Shown: piece by piece, positions 16,443 to 23,392 of the stretch
Numbering within the stretch: position 1 is the stretch's first letter
Layout of the letters: every line of letters begins with the position of its first letter
Source: an uncultured Verrucomicrobiota bacterium
GTDB taxonomy: Bacteria; Verrucomicrobiota; Kiritimatiellia; RFP12; UBA3636
DNA: 35,724 nt
Direction of reading: 5' to 3'
Assembly: GCA_946534105.1 (NCBI GenBank)
Contig: CAMNCG010000014.1
Location: 1 to 35,724, forward strand
The notes under the pieces: generated by a model
Told to the model about the DNA's origin: nothing
Database searches by the model: none
The model's input: only the letters and a program-made list of their open reading frames with translations
Position numbers and translations under genes: made by a program

Positions 16443-17372
16443 GTGAGCGACGGCGACGTCGCGCTCGACCCGGAACTGCTCGGCAAGGTCTTCGAGAACC
16501 TCCTCGGCGCGTTCAACCCCGAGACGAAGGAGGCGGCCCGCACGCGCATCCTGCGCCGCCACAGGGAGGACCAGCTGCGGCTCTCGGCCGAGACGGTCGA
16601 CGATCCCGCGGAGAAGCGCAAGCGCTTCGCCGACCTCGACCGCATGCTCGCCGAGCAGAAGGGGAACCACGACTACGCGCGCAAGCTCCGGATCATCGAG
16701 AACTGCATCTACGGCGTGGACATCCAGCCCATCGCCGCGCAGATCTCAAAGCTCCGGTTCTACATTTCGCTTCTGTGCGACCTGCCCGACCCGCCGGACG
16801 GAACGCCGCTCGCGGAGGCCTTCGTCGCGCTTCCCAACCTGAAGAGCAAGTTCGTCTGCGCCAACACGCTCCTGCCGCTTCCCGACGTCGGCGGCGAGTT
16901 CGACTTCAGCGGCGGCCGGATCCCCAGGCTCCGCGCCGAGCTGCGCGAAATCCGGCACGCCATCTTCCAGGCGCGCGGCTGGAAGACCAAGCGCAAATAC
17001 CAGGAGAAGGAAAAGGCCAAACGCGCCGAGATCGCCGCCGCCGTCTCCGCCTCGCTCTGCACGCCGGACGCGGACCGCATCCGCCGGGCGGCCGAGCTGC
17101 TCGGAAGGCTTCAAGGCGAATGGGAGACCGTCCGGGAGCCCAAGTGGGAGGAGCGCCGCAAGCCCGTGCAGGACGCGCTCTTCGGCGACTCTCCGGCGCA
17201 GGAGGTCTCCCTCGAGCGGTTCGACGCCAACGAGGAGAAGCGCCGCCGCCTCGAAACCTGCATGGACAACTGCCGTCGCGAGATCCAGCGCGAGAAGGCC
17301 AAGGAAGGGCGCGCGGTCGGGAACTCGGACGTCGAGCCCGAACCGGGGAGCCCCAAACGGAAGGTCATCGAC
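16443..17372 (+). pseudogene. fragment of an Eco57I-type (type IIG) restriction-modification enzyme
   Basis: The open frame from GTG at 16443 begins in the middle of a family: VALDPELLGKVFENLLGAFN followed by NPETKE, and later KLRIIENCIYGVDIQPIAAQ and ISKLRFYISLLCD, both hallmarks of Eco57I-type adenine methyltransferase/endonuclease proteins. Between them, the usual ARKxTGSFYTPREIV segment and the SAM-binding glycine motif are missing, and no NPPY catalytic motif follows. The rest (LKSKFVCANTLLPL; IFQARGWKTKRKYQEKEKAK) is also family-like. There is no proper N-terminus and no start-site features. This is an internally deleted remnant that cannot methylate DNA. Confidence 0.8.
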
Positions 17373-17471
17373 AAGCTCAGTGAAGGGTTCAACCTCAATC
17401 GGGCGGGGCTCGTCATCAACTATGACATTCCATGGAATCCGACGCACGTGATCCAGCGCGTCGGTCGCATC
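17373..17471 (+). pseudogene. fragment of a helicase C-terminal domain fused to the methyltransferase remnant
   Basis: In frame with the preceding fragment, the sequence suddenly encodes KLSEGFNLNRAGLVINYDIP and WNPTHVIQRVGRI, which corresponds to helicase motifs V-VI of the SNF2-like helicases found in defence islands (LSEGxNLxxAxxVINYDxPWNPxxxxQRxGRI(N)R). Nothing of the helicase upstream of this motif is present, and the frame is lost just after QRVGRI. The join is best explained by deletion between two adjacent defence genes. Confidence 0.75.
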
Positions 17472-17473
17472 AG

Positions 17474-17881
17474 AAGTCCGAACCGCTCGACCCCTCTTTC
17501 TGGACGGGGCCCGACAAGGGCGGGAAGCAAACGGAGCAGGAGGGAATCTACCGCAGGCTGCAGCGCTTCGCTCCGGAGACGAAGAAGCCGCAGCAGGGAG
17601 GAACCTCGGCCGGCGTCCTGGCCCGGAACAACCTCACGCAGTTCCGCCCGCAACTTCCGCCGGATCTTGCGGACTTCGCCGCCGACCTCGAAACCGACCT
17701 GCGGGAACACCTGACGCTGCCACCCCGGACCATCGCCACCCTCGCCGAAAAGCATGAGGATGCGAAGGCGTTCGAGAAAACGCTGCGCCGCATCTTTTCC
17801 CGCTACCGGCCGGGCCACTTCGCCCGCGTCCGCGACCAGTTCGGCACCGACGAAATCATCGCAACCGTGGAGAGGCACTGA
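17474..17881 (+). pseudogene. C-terminal remnant of an unidentified gene from the same defence locus
   Basis: The next frame encodes KSEPLDPSFWTGPDKGGKQT at its start, then about 115 residues ending ...FGTDEIIATVERH with a TGA at 17879-17881. It is proline- and arginine-rich and has normal codon bias, so it looks like true former coding sequence. It might be the tail of the helicase or of a neighbouring gene; I do not recognise it. It has no credible start of its own (an ATG at 17432 is in frame but lies inside the helicase fragment). Confidence 0.5.
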
Positions 17882-17962
17882 ATTCCACAAGACGCATTTT
17901 CCTCCGGCGCTTGTCAGTGCCTGTGGAACCACGCGAGACGATTCCCCGGAAGGCAATTCTGT

Positions 17963-18853
17963 TCACAGTGCGGCGAGGACGGCGCCAGCGAGGACAAGAA
18001 GGAGGGCTAGGGCCTTCTGGCGGAGCGCGAGGTCGCGGAAGAGGAGTCCGCCGACGAGGAACGAGACGACGGAACTCATCCGGCGGAAGACGGAGACGAG
18101 CGAGATGTCCGCGCCCGGGATCGCGACGGCGCGGAAGTAGAGCGCGTCGGAGAGGATGAGCAGCGCGCCGACGAGAGGGATCGACCAACGCCACCGGAAG
18201 GGCGTTCGCTCCGCCGCGGGCCAGACCGCGCGGCGGGCGATCCACACCGCGCCGTAGAGCAGCACAAGTCCCGCGCTGAAGTGCAGCTGGACCGCCCTTG
18301 GCGGCAGGCCGGCGCGGGCGAGCAGGAACTTGTCGTAGAGCGCGGAGGCGGCGCCGAGCAGCGTTCCGAGGACGACCAGTCCCATTTCGCGACTCCGCCA
18401 CGAGAATCCCTCGCGCGAGCCGAGCGCCGCCAGCAGGACGTAGCCCGCCACCATGAGCAGCATGCCGAGCGCGCGGACAGGTCCCGGAGTTTCGCCGTAG
18501 AGCGCGATGGCGCCGAGGAGCGTCCAGAGCGGCGCCGTGGCCCGCACCGGCGCCGCGAGCGAAATCGGGAGGCGTCGCATCGCAAGGTAGCCCGCGGCCC
18601 AGCTCGATCCGACGAGCGCCACCTTGCCAGCGAGCATCCAGCGCGTTGCCGACGTCGCGCGCGCCGCCTCGGCGAAGCCTGCGGCACCGCCGTCAGCCGC
18701 GGCCGCCGCGAGAAACGCGACGAGACCCGACACGGACGACCACAGCAGCACGTCCATGGCCGAGTTGTCGCTCACCGCGTGCTTGCAGGCGACATTGTAG
18801 AAGCCGAGCGAGAGCGCGGACAGCGCGACGAGCCAGAATGCGTCCGGGGTCAT
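17963..18853 (-). CDS. EamA/DMT-family transporter, 10 TM segments
   Basis: The 296-residue protein is hydrophobic throughout and fits the ten-helix drug/metabolite transporter fold: two EamA repeats, the first near residues 1-140 (ending ALGMLLMVAGYVLLAALG), the second near 155-296 (ending ALALLLVLAGAVLAAL). Family-typical features include ATAPLWTLLGAIALYGE and the PGADISLVSVFRRMSSVVSF segment. It probably moves a small metabolite across the inner membrane. Its ATG overlaps the stop of a short upstream ORF (ATGA). A truncated duplicate of its start is at 11136-11189. Confidence 0.92.
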   Translation of the reverse strand: MTPDAFWLVALSALSLGFYNVACKHAVSDNSAMDVLLWSSVSGLVAFLAAAAADGGAAGFAEAARATSATRWMLAGKVALVGSSWAAGYLAMRRLPISLAAPVRATAPLWTLLGAIALYGETPGPVRALGMLLMVAGYVLLAALGSREGFSWRSREMGLVVLGTLLGAASALYDKFLLARAGLPPRAVQLHFSAGLVLLYGAVWIARRAVWPAAERTPFRWRWSIPLVGALLILSDALYFRAVAIPGADISLVSVFRRMSSVVSFLVGGLLFRDLALRQKALALLLVLAGAVLAAL

Positions 18854-18981
18854 GGCTCCATCCTCCCGAAGTCACCGAGATTGCGCGGCGCGGCTTGTGG
18901 CGGCGCGCCATGTTTGCGCGCCGCCGCGCCGCGCAGGAAATCGATCGGGTGGAAGGAGAAGGATGGAGGGAGTTCGGTCAT
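18850..18981 (-). CDS. short leader ORF coupled to the EamA gene (43 codons)
   Basis: MTELPPSFSFHPIDFLRGAA begins at ATG 18981 and the frame ends with TGA overlapping the EamA ATG (ATGA), the same coupling used across this genome. It lies within the transcript expected from the promoter at 19026-19054. No ribosome-binding site is obvious and no family is recognised. It could be a real small protein, a translational coupler or chance. Confidence 0.35.
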   Translation of the reverse strand: MTELPPSFSFHPIDFLRGAAARKHGAPPQAAPRNLGDFGRMEP

Positions 18982-19025
18982 GCCGAAAAGACGCGTAGGC
19001 CGTGGTGTCGGGGAAACGGGCGCGA

Positions 19026-19054
19026 ATTCTAGCATTCCGCGAAAGGGGGCGCAA
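19026..19054 (-). promoter_or_regulatory. promoter for the EamA transporter gene
   Basis: On the minus strand TTGCGC (19049-19054), 17 bp, then TAGAAT (19026-19031) within GCTAGAATTC. The predicted start is near 19018, giving a leader of about 165 nt. The remaining 18982-19190 stretch towards the next gene shows no other feature. Confidence 0.6.
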
Positions 19055-19190
19055 CGCCGCCGCGACGCATGGGCGCATCACCGTTCCCGGCCTACCATCC
19101 CCAAATCTCATTCGCATTTCATTTCGCCCGTGTTTTTCAATTTTGCCTCTGCCGTCCAGTCCCGCGCTATTGCCCTTGCCGCCGCGTCGC

Positions 19191-20156
19191 CTATGCCGTC
19201 ATGCTCCCGCCAGTCTCTCGTCGTCGCCGCCACGCCATCCGCATGCCCTCCCGCGCTGCTTCGCGCACCTCCTCCCTTTGCTCCTTGCGCTCGGCAAGCA
19301 GCCGTTCCAGTTTCGTCGCGCTCCTGCCGTCGCTCCACGCGAGCAGTTCCGCGGCCCTTTTGCGGGCCGCGTCGATTTGCCCGCGACACGCGTCGGGCAG
19401 TCGCTTCAGCCTCTTTCCCAGCGGCGTCCCCGCTTCGCTCCCTTCCAGCAGCGCCTCCGCCGGAACGGGATCGGACATTCCGTGCTCCTCGCGGAATGCG
19501 GCGGCGAGCCGGCGGAAGCGCATCAGCGATCCGTAGTGCGGCATGAGCCGCGGGCAGTTGGCCCGCAGCCAGCCCTTGAGACCGGGCCTGCGGCCCACGA
19601 TTTCGCCGTCGCCGTCCCGGATGAGGCTGCTGTCCACCGAAGCCTCGGCGTCCAGCAGCAGCGACCCAAGCCGTATCTTCTCGGCCACCCTGCCGTGCCC
19701 GCGCGTCGCCTCCCATCCCGCCAGAAGCGCCGCCGGCTCCGGCGGCGGCGACACGGAAAGCGCGCACAGCCGCCTGACGGGCGCGCCTTTGCGCGCCCGG
19801 CGGCGCTCCCCCGGCGCGGGCGGCGGTCGGAGCAGACTCTCAAGCTCCTCCTTTCCGATTGTTCCGTCGCGAAGACGGCGGCGAACGCCCCATGTGTCGC
19901 CGAACGATTCGAGCTCCTTTTCGAGTGTCTTCGCCACCGGGGTCTTGAAGTCGTCGAAAACCGTGTACGCGCCAAGCAATTGCAGGACCTCGCCGCGAAA
20001 CTCGTCGACCCACAGGGACCATGCCTCCTCGCGGCGGCGGCGCGCCGCCGCCGCGACCGCCAGCGTGTCTCCTACGCGCTGGAAAGCATCTGGCGGCCTC
20101 CGATTCCCGAATCGAGAAACAGGCAGAAATCGAAATTGTATCTCGAACCGCGCCAC
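19191..20156 (-). CDS. hypothetical protein, 321 residues
   Basis: No family is recognised with confidence. The protein is highly charged and helical, with no membrane segment. A segment near residues 185-220 (GWLRANCPRLMPHYGSLMRF) and the following DPVPAEALLEG look like conserved blocks, and the C-terminus is a basic coiled-coil-like stretch (RLLAERKEQREEVREAAREG). It starts at GTG 20156, 27 nt downstream of the palindromic element at 20184-20207. The stop is TAG at 19191-19193. It may belong to mobile or accessory DNA beside the low-GC island. Confidence 0.7.
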   Translation of the reverse strand: MARFEIQFRFLPVSRFGNRRPPDAFQRVGDTLAVAAAARRRREEAWSLWVDEFRGEVLQLLGAYTVFDDFKTPVAKTLEKELESFGDTWGVRRRLRDGTIGKEELESLLRPPPAPGERRRARKGAPVRRLCALSVSPPPEPAALLAGWEATRGHGRVAEKIRLGSLLLDAEASVDSSLIRDGDGEIVGRRPGLKGWLRANCPRLMPHYGSLMRFRRLAAAFREEHGMSDPVPAEALLEGSEAGTPLGKRLKRLPDACRGQIDAARKRAAELLAWSDGRSATKLERLLAERKEQREEVREAAREGMRMAWRRRRETGGSMTA

Positions 20157-20183
20157 TACGCCGATTTTCGGCGTGGGATGGAA

Positions 20184-20207
20184 CTAGAAATATTGCTAGA
20201 TTTCTAG
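20184..20207. repeat. palindromic element, left copy
   Basis: CTAGAAAT, an 8-base loop ATTGCTAG, then ATTTCTAG. The same element occurs at 23281-23304 with 22 of 24 identical bases. It covers the last codon and stop of the RHH antitoxin gene and lies just upstream of the 321-residue gene. The two copies bracket the low-GC island, so they may be attachment or transposition scars; shared operators are the alternative. Confidence 0.75.
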
Positions 20208-20464
20208 AAAGAGAGTGCCTCGTCGATGGTCGAGAAGTTCGCGAGGTTCTTGCGGAGCCGGTCGGCGGTTTCGTCGTCCCACGCACCGATGAACCGCGCG
20301 AGGTCATCCGAGTGGTCGGTCTTCCGAGGAGCTGTAAGACCGAGCGCCGAAGAAAGCAGTTCCTTGGCGGTTTGGTTGAGGCTCTTCTTCTCCCGGCGCG
20401 CGTAGGACGCGAGCCGGGCGGAAAGGGCGGGTTCCATCGTGTGGAGAGTCAGCGCGGCGGGCAT
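20204..20464 (-). CDS. orphan ribbon-helix-helix-type antitoxin
   Basis: The 86-residue protein starts MPAALTLHTMEPALSARLAS and continues with YARREKKSLNQTAKELLSSA, the strand-helix-helix pattern of RHH antitoxin DNA-binding domains. The acidic C-terminal part (SDDLARFIGAWDDETADRLR) would wrap a toxin. ATG at 20464 is preceded by GAAAGGA at a good distance; an ATG further upstream lacks one. No toxin gene follows, and the palindromic repeat starts at its stop codon, so the toxin has probably been lost at the island boundary. Confidence 0.75.
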   Translation of the reverse strand: MPAALTLHTMEPALSARLASYARREKKSLNQTAKELLSSALGLTAPRKTDHSDDLARFIGAWDDETADRLRKNLANFSTIDEALSF

Positions 20465-20560
20465 GGTTTCCTTTCGTTTCAAAAGATGGTTCAATGCTGA
20501 ATCACGTTGCGTTGATTCTCGAGGGAAATCGTGTCAATATGCGTCACAATGAGGTGGATT

Positions 20561-20983
20561 TCAAGTGTCTTGGAGAATTCTTTGGATTATCGCACACAGG
20601 AAGATAAGCAACATACAAATGATCAAAAAATCGCTTGCTGAAATGTGTGAAAGTATAGACATTCGTTTCTTGAGCGATTGGTATCCTCGCTCTTCTGGAT
20701 GCTGAGCCATCACCAATTCTGCAACTCTAAGTGAAATAACGTTGGGAGAAGCTGTTTTTCGAAAAGAACTTTCGGAAACCGCTTTATACACGGCTGCTGT
20801 TTCTCGTAATACTTCATCGATATCAAGTTTGGACTTCATTTTTTGTTGCAGGCGTAGAAAGTCTTCCCGGCTTGGACGCCCCCCGTTAATCATATCCTTC
20901 GAAGCATAGAATGCAATCGTCGCACGAGGTGTAAACTGTAGCGATTCATCATCCCAGACTCTAACCCTACCGCGTACTTGCAT
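20561..20983 (-). CDS. small tail-anchored membrane protein of the low-GC island
   Basis: The 140-residue protein has a soluble N-terminal part (FTPRATIAFYASKDMINGGR … LQQKMKSKLDIDEVLRETAA) and one C-terminal transmembrane helix (FLIICMLLIFLCAIIQRIL), so it is tail-anchored. I do not recognise a family. ATG at 20983 follows TAGGAG by about 8 nt. Base composition is far lower in GC than the flanking operons. It lies 52 nt after the GIY-YIG nuclease gene on the same strand; such nuclease plus membrane-anchored pairs are common in phage-defence cassettes, but that role is inference. Confidence 0.8.
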   Translation of the reverse strand: MQVRGRVRVWDDESLQFTPRATIAFYASKDMINGGRPSREDFLRLQQKMKSKLDIDEVLRETAAVYKAVSESSFRKTASPNVISLRVAELVMAQHPEERGYQSLKKRMSILSHISASDFLIICMLLIFLCAIIQRILQDT

Positions 20984-21035
20984 TCGATTAACTCCTATGG
21001 GTTGTTTTCTGTTGTTTGAGGAAAGGAAACCAAGG

Positions 21036-22172
21036 TCAATTCAGATCGGGAAGAGGATTCTTTGCGGACTGCCATCCGTTTGGCTGGGTGACACGACCTT
21101 CATGATCCATGAGGATTCCAATCTTTGAAAAGATCTGACGCCGCTCTGGACCTGCCTTGCTTCCGCCATAAGATCGTAACTGGGCCGCAATTCGTTCCGT
21201 TCCTTTGCCGGCGTTGTACTTCTGTGCGATGGCTTTTGCAAGAGATGTAACGGACGTCCATTTCGTCGAAATGCATGGGAGACGTCCCCGGATTGATGAT
21301 TGCTCCACGTCTCGAAGAGTTTTACCATCTTCGGTCTTCCAAACGTTCCATCCTCGCGCCTGATGGCCCATGACAAAGGATGCCGCAGCGGAAGGAGATG
21401 AAAACGCGATACTATCGAGGAGTTTGAACGCATCGTCAAGCGACGAAGCATACCGAGCCCGACGATGTTGAATCCAAGGTTCGTTGCGAGCCGAGACGGA
21501 TTGGCGGATCTTAGAGCCGCGCAAAACCGTGAAACCGTCCATCGTTTGGCGCCCTCGAGCATCAAAATCGATTCCTTTCAAGCGATAGTCAGGAGATGCT
21601 GTTACGTTTCCGTCCGAGGTTGTCACCCGGATGCGTTCGTCGCTGGAAATGGTGAAGTCATTTCCGAGCAATGCCAACATCTGGCAAGCTGTTGGAATGA
21701 GTTTGTCCAAATTTTCTCGCTCGTCCGCGGAGAGACCACCGTCGCGTGGTGTGTTTCCGTTTTTGACTAAAAAGCGATTCGCAGTTTTTGCGACAATGAA
21801 AAACGAACGTTCTAGATGGCAGAGGATTCCGGCATCCCAACTGTCCGCCTTGTCGGTGAGCGCCACAGCGTAATCGAAAAACGTTTTTAGGGGATCGCCC
21901 GCATGTTCCTTGAGCCTTCCCAGGATTCCCATTCCGTTGTTACGGCGATCAGCCTGCCCGACATATACGACCGCAACGTCTTCACCCGTTTTCGTCCGCT
22001 CTTTGCCGAACAAGAAATAGATGCCGGCATGGTTGATTTCGGAGAGACCGCCATCTGAAGTCAGCGAGATTCTCGGCAGACGAACGGCAACAAGCCCAGT
22101 GATGTCGTTGACAAGTTTGATCCTTCCGGTTACACCATCTTCCATCAGTTTGACTTTGAAGAATGCAGACAT
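21036..22172 (-). CDS. GIY-YIG nuclease-family protein with DUF4357-like C-terminus
   Basis: The 378-residue protein shows the GIY-YIG core: AGIYFLFG (about residues 49-56), VVYVGQA (about 69-75), a following Arg in GILGRLKEHAG and the catalytic-type Glu in LCHLERSFFIVAKTANRF. A later segment, DGFTVLRGSKIRQSVSARNE, then ASFVMGHQARGWNVWKTEDG, fits the DUF4357 domain often fused to GIY-YIG nucleases. It should cut nucleic acid with a metal ion. ATG at 22172 is preceded by GGAGA, 8 nt after the RelE stop, so it is transcribed with the toxin-antitoxin pair. GC content is well below that of the surrounding genome. Confidence 0.85.
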   Translation of the reverse strand: MSAFFKVKLMEDGVTGRIKLVNDITGLVAVRLPRISLTSDGGLSEINHAGIYFLFGKERTKTGEDVAVVYVGQADRRNNGMGILGRLKEHAGDPLKTFFDYAVALTDKADSWDAGILCHLERSFFIVAKTANRFLVKNGNTPRDGGLSADERENLDKLIPTACQMLALLGNDFTISSDERIRVTTSDGNVTASPDYRLKGIDFDARGRQTMDGFTVLRGSKIRQSVSARNEPWIQHRRARYASSLDDAFKLLDSIAFSSPSAAASFVMGHQARGWNVWKTEDGKTLRDVEQSSIRGRLPCISTKWTSVTSLAKAIAQKYNAGKGTERIAAQLRSYGGSKAGPERRQIFSKIGILMDHEGRVTQPNGWQSAKNPLPDLN

Positions 22173-22180
22173 GGTTTCTC

Positions 22181-22510
22181 CTATTGTGGGGAAGCGGGGA
22201 AAAAGGAAGCCGTCCAGTTGTTGGACGAGTGGAATACGCGGACAATCGTTACGGTGGCCGCCTGTGCATCCGGGAGGAAGACCAGAATGCAGTTCGCGAC
22301 AGGGCGAATCCGGTATCCGAGCCGGGCCCACTTATCAACGGGAAACGGAGGAAACCGTTCCGGCCGGCGACGGAGGGACGTCGCGGTCGTCTCAATCTCC
22401 GAAAGAATCCGCTCCGCCGCAACCGGATTCATCAACTCGTTCGCCACGTAGTCGACGAAGGCCCGGATGTCGGCTTCGGCCGTTTGGGTGAACTGGACGC
22501 GATGCGTCAT
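22181..22510 (-). CDS. RelE/ParE-family toxin
   Basis: The 109-residue protein has the RelE/ParE layout: a helical N-terminal hairpin (FTQTAEADIRAFVDYVANEL), LRRRPERFPPF and a C-terminal strand block (GYRIRPVANCILVFLPDAQA … TIVRVFHSSNNW). Members either cut mRNA on the ribosome or poison gyrase; which one cannot be told here. It overlaps the antitoxin gene by 4 nt (ATGA) and is followed after 8 nt by the GIY-YIG gene. Confidence 0.9.
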   Translation of the reverse strand: MTHRVQFTQTAEADIRAFVDYVANELMNPVAAERILSEIETTATSLRRRPERFPPFPVDKWARLGYRIRPVANCILVFLPDAQAATVTIVRVFHSSNNWTASFFPASPQ

Positions 22511-22812
22511 GTCCGAACCCTTTTCCTCAGGTCGGCAAGGACATCTTCGGCCGGGCGAACCCGTCCCGCAAGGATGTCGGCATGGCCGAGCTCCATTTCG
22601 GCGTCCAGTTCCTCGGCCGTCATGTCGGCGATGTCACGGGGGCGGCGCGATGGCAGCGACACGGCGAAAGGAAGTCCGCGATGGAAGATGATCTGCTGGT
22701 AGAACATCTTGATCGCGTTGGACGCAGGAATGCCGAGGCGTTCCAGAATATCTTCCGCCTCTGATTTGATTTCCGGCTCCAATCGGGCTGTGAGCATCGC
22801 AGTTTTTGGCAT
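22507..22812 (-). CDS. RelB/DinJ-family antitoxin
   Basis: The 101-residue protein starts MPKTAMLTARLEPEIKSEAE and contains ILERLGIPASNAIKMFYQQI with FHRGLPFAVSLPSRRP, the classic RelB/DinJ RHH region. The C-terminal acidic helix (AEELDAEMELGHADILAGR) would bind the toxin. AGGAGG precedes the ATG at 22812. It leads the relBE-nuclease-membrane protein operon and should repress its own promoter at 22838-22865. Confidence 0.93.
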   Translation of the reverse strand: MPKTAMLTARLEPEIKSEAEDILERLGIPASNAIKMFYQQIIFHRGLPFAVSLPSRRPRDIADMTAEELDAEMELGHADILAGRVRPAEDVLADLRKRVRT

Positions 22813-22837
22813 GTTTGTCCTCCTGTTGTGCCGCTAT

Positions 22838-22865
22838 ATTCTATACAAGAGATTGCAAAATGCAA
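22838..22865 (-). promoter_or_regulatory. promoter/operator of the relBE-nuclease operon
   Basis: On the minus strand TTGCAT (22860-22865), 16 bp, TAGAAT (22838-22843). An inverted repeat TTGCA-AAA-TGCAA (22853-22865) overlaps the -35, a natural site for the RHH antitoxin. Confidence 0.65.
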
Positions 22866-22882
22866 CTCAAAAATGCTGCATG

Positions 22883-23272
22883 TCAACATGGGAGGATCCA
22901 ATGGCGCAGTCCGTCGCTGAAGCCGCCGAGATTTTTCTCGACGAGCAGGCGAAAGAGCGTTTCGACCATCGTCGAATGGCGGCGTTCCACATAGACGCCT
23001 GCGTGCCTTACGTCGTTGAGGAGACGTTCCTCCAGCATCCAGAACTTGTCCGAGGGGTTTCCGGCCCCGGCGATGATGGCCGCATATTCGTCGAGAAGCT
23101 TTTGCATGTGCCGTTCCTGCCAGCCGGGCAACCGCTGACGGAACCGCTTCCAGTCGCTTTCCAAAATGTCGGAAAAGGAGAACGTGACATGGGGGGGCGT
23201 TAACCGGCCCGGACTTCCCCGAGGACGGAGGAATCTTTCGTTGGCGCGTGGCGGGGTGCGGCACCCCGCCAC
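22883..23272 (-). CDS. small protein of unknown function with a disturbed 5' end
   Basis: The part after residue ~30 reads FSFSDILESDWKRFRQRLPG, WQERHMQKLLDEYAAII and NPSDKFWMLEERL. I recall this as a widespread family of ~110-130-residue proteins sometimes misnamed multidrug transporters. No ATG, GTG or TTG lies near the expected start. The only upstream in-frame start is GTG 23272, inside a perfect hairpin, so the first ~29 residues are unlikely to be native. An ATG just before the conserved part is out of frame, directly after a run of seven C (G on the + strand). The gene is therefore probably broken or frameshifted at its start. It belongs to the low-GC island. Confidence 0.55.
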   Translation of the reverse strand: MAGCRTPPRANERFLRPRGSPGRLTPPHVTFSFSDILESDWKRFRQRLPGWQERHMQKLLDEYAAIIAGAGNPSDKFWMLEERLLNDVRHAGVYVERRHSTMVETLFRLLVEKNLGGFSDGLRHWILPC

Positions 23273-23273
23273 G
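23247..23273. repeat. perfect GC-rich hairpin (REP-like)
   Basis: CGTGGCGGGGTGC and GCACCCCGCCACG are perfect 13-base inverted arms separated by one G. The element sits at the 5' edge of the small ORF and 4 bp before the AT-rich palindrome at 23278. It resembles REP-type hairpins, but only one copy is in this window. Confidence 0.75.
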
Positions 23274-23277
23274 ACCT

Positions 23278-23307
23278 GTTCTAGAAATTTTGATAGATTT
23301 CTAGAAC
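23278..23307. repeat. palindromic element, right copy
   Basis: GTTCTAGAAAT, loop TTTGATAG, ATTTCTAGAAC: perfect 11-base arms. The central 24 bases match the element at 20184-20207 at 22 positions. It lies 86 bp upstream of the rtcR start and marks the right edge of the low-GC island. Confidence 0.8.
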
Positions 23308-23341
23308 GGATTCGTCAAGAATCGGCGTGGTTCAACCATCG

Positions 23342-23382
23342 GGGCGGGCGCGAGGCCGCATCGCGGCCGAAGCAGCCCGCCC
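23342..23382 (+). promoter_or_regulatory. two-tier GC-rich hairpin in the rtcR leader
   Basis: GGGCGGGC (23342-23349) pairs with GCCCGCCC (23375-23382), and inside it GGCCGC (23354-23359) pairs with GCGGCC (23363-23368) around the loop ATC. The fold ends 10 nt before the ATG at 23393, so in mRNA it would influence ribosome access. No U-tract follows, which argues against a terminator. Confidence 0.5.
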
Positions 23383-23392
23383 ACGCTCCTCC

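Noticed and set aside
16443-17714. Functional type IIG restriction enzyme
   Set aside because: SAM-binding and NPPY motifs are absent and helicase motifs follow in the same frame, so it is annotated as a chimeric remnant.
20204-20494. Longer antitoxin start at 20494 (MNHLLKRKETMPAAL…)
   Set aside because: The downstream ATG at 20464 has a strong GAAAGGA ribosome-binding site, and the RHH domain begins right after it.
23200-23392. Sigma-54 (-24/-12) promoter for rtcR
   Set aside because: TGGC and TGC words occur in the hairpin, but not with GG-N10-GC spacing in a convincing context.
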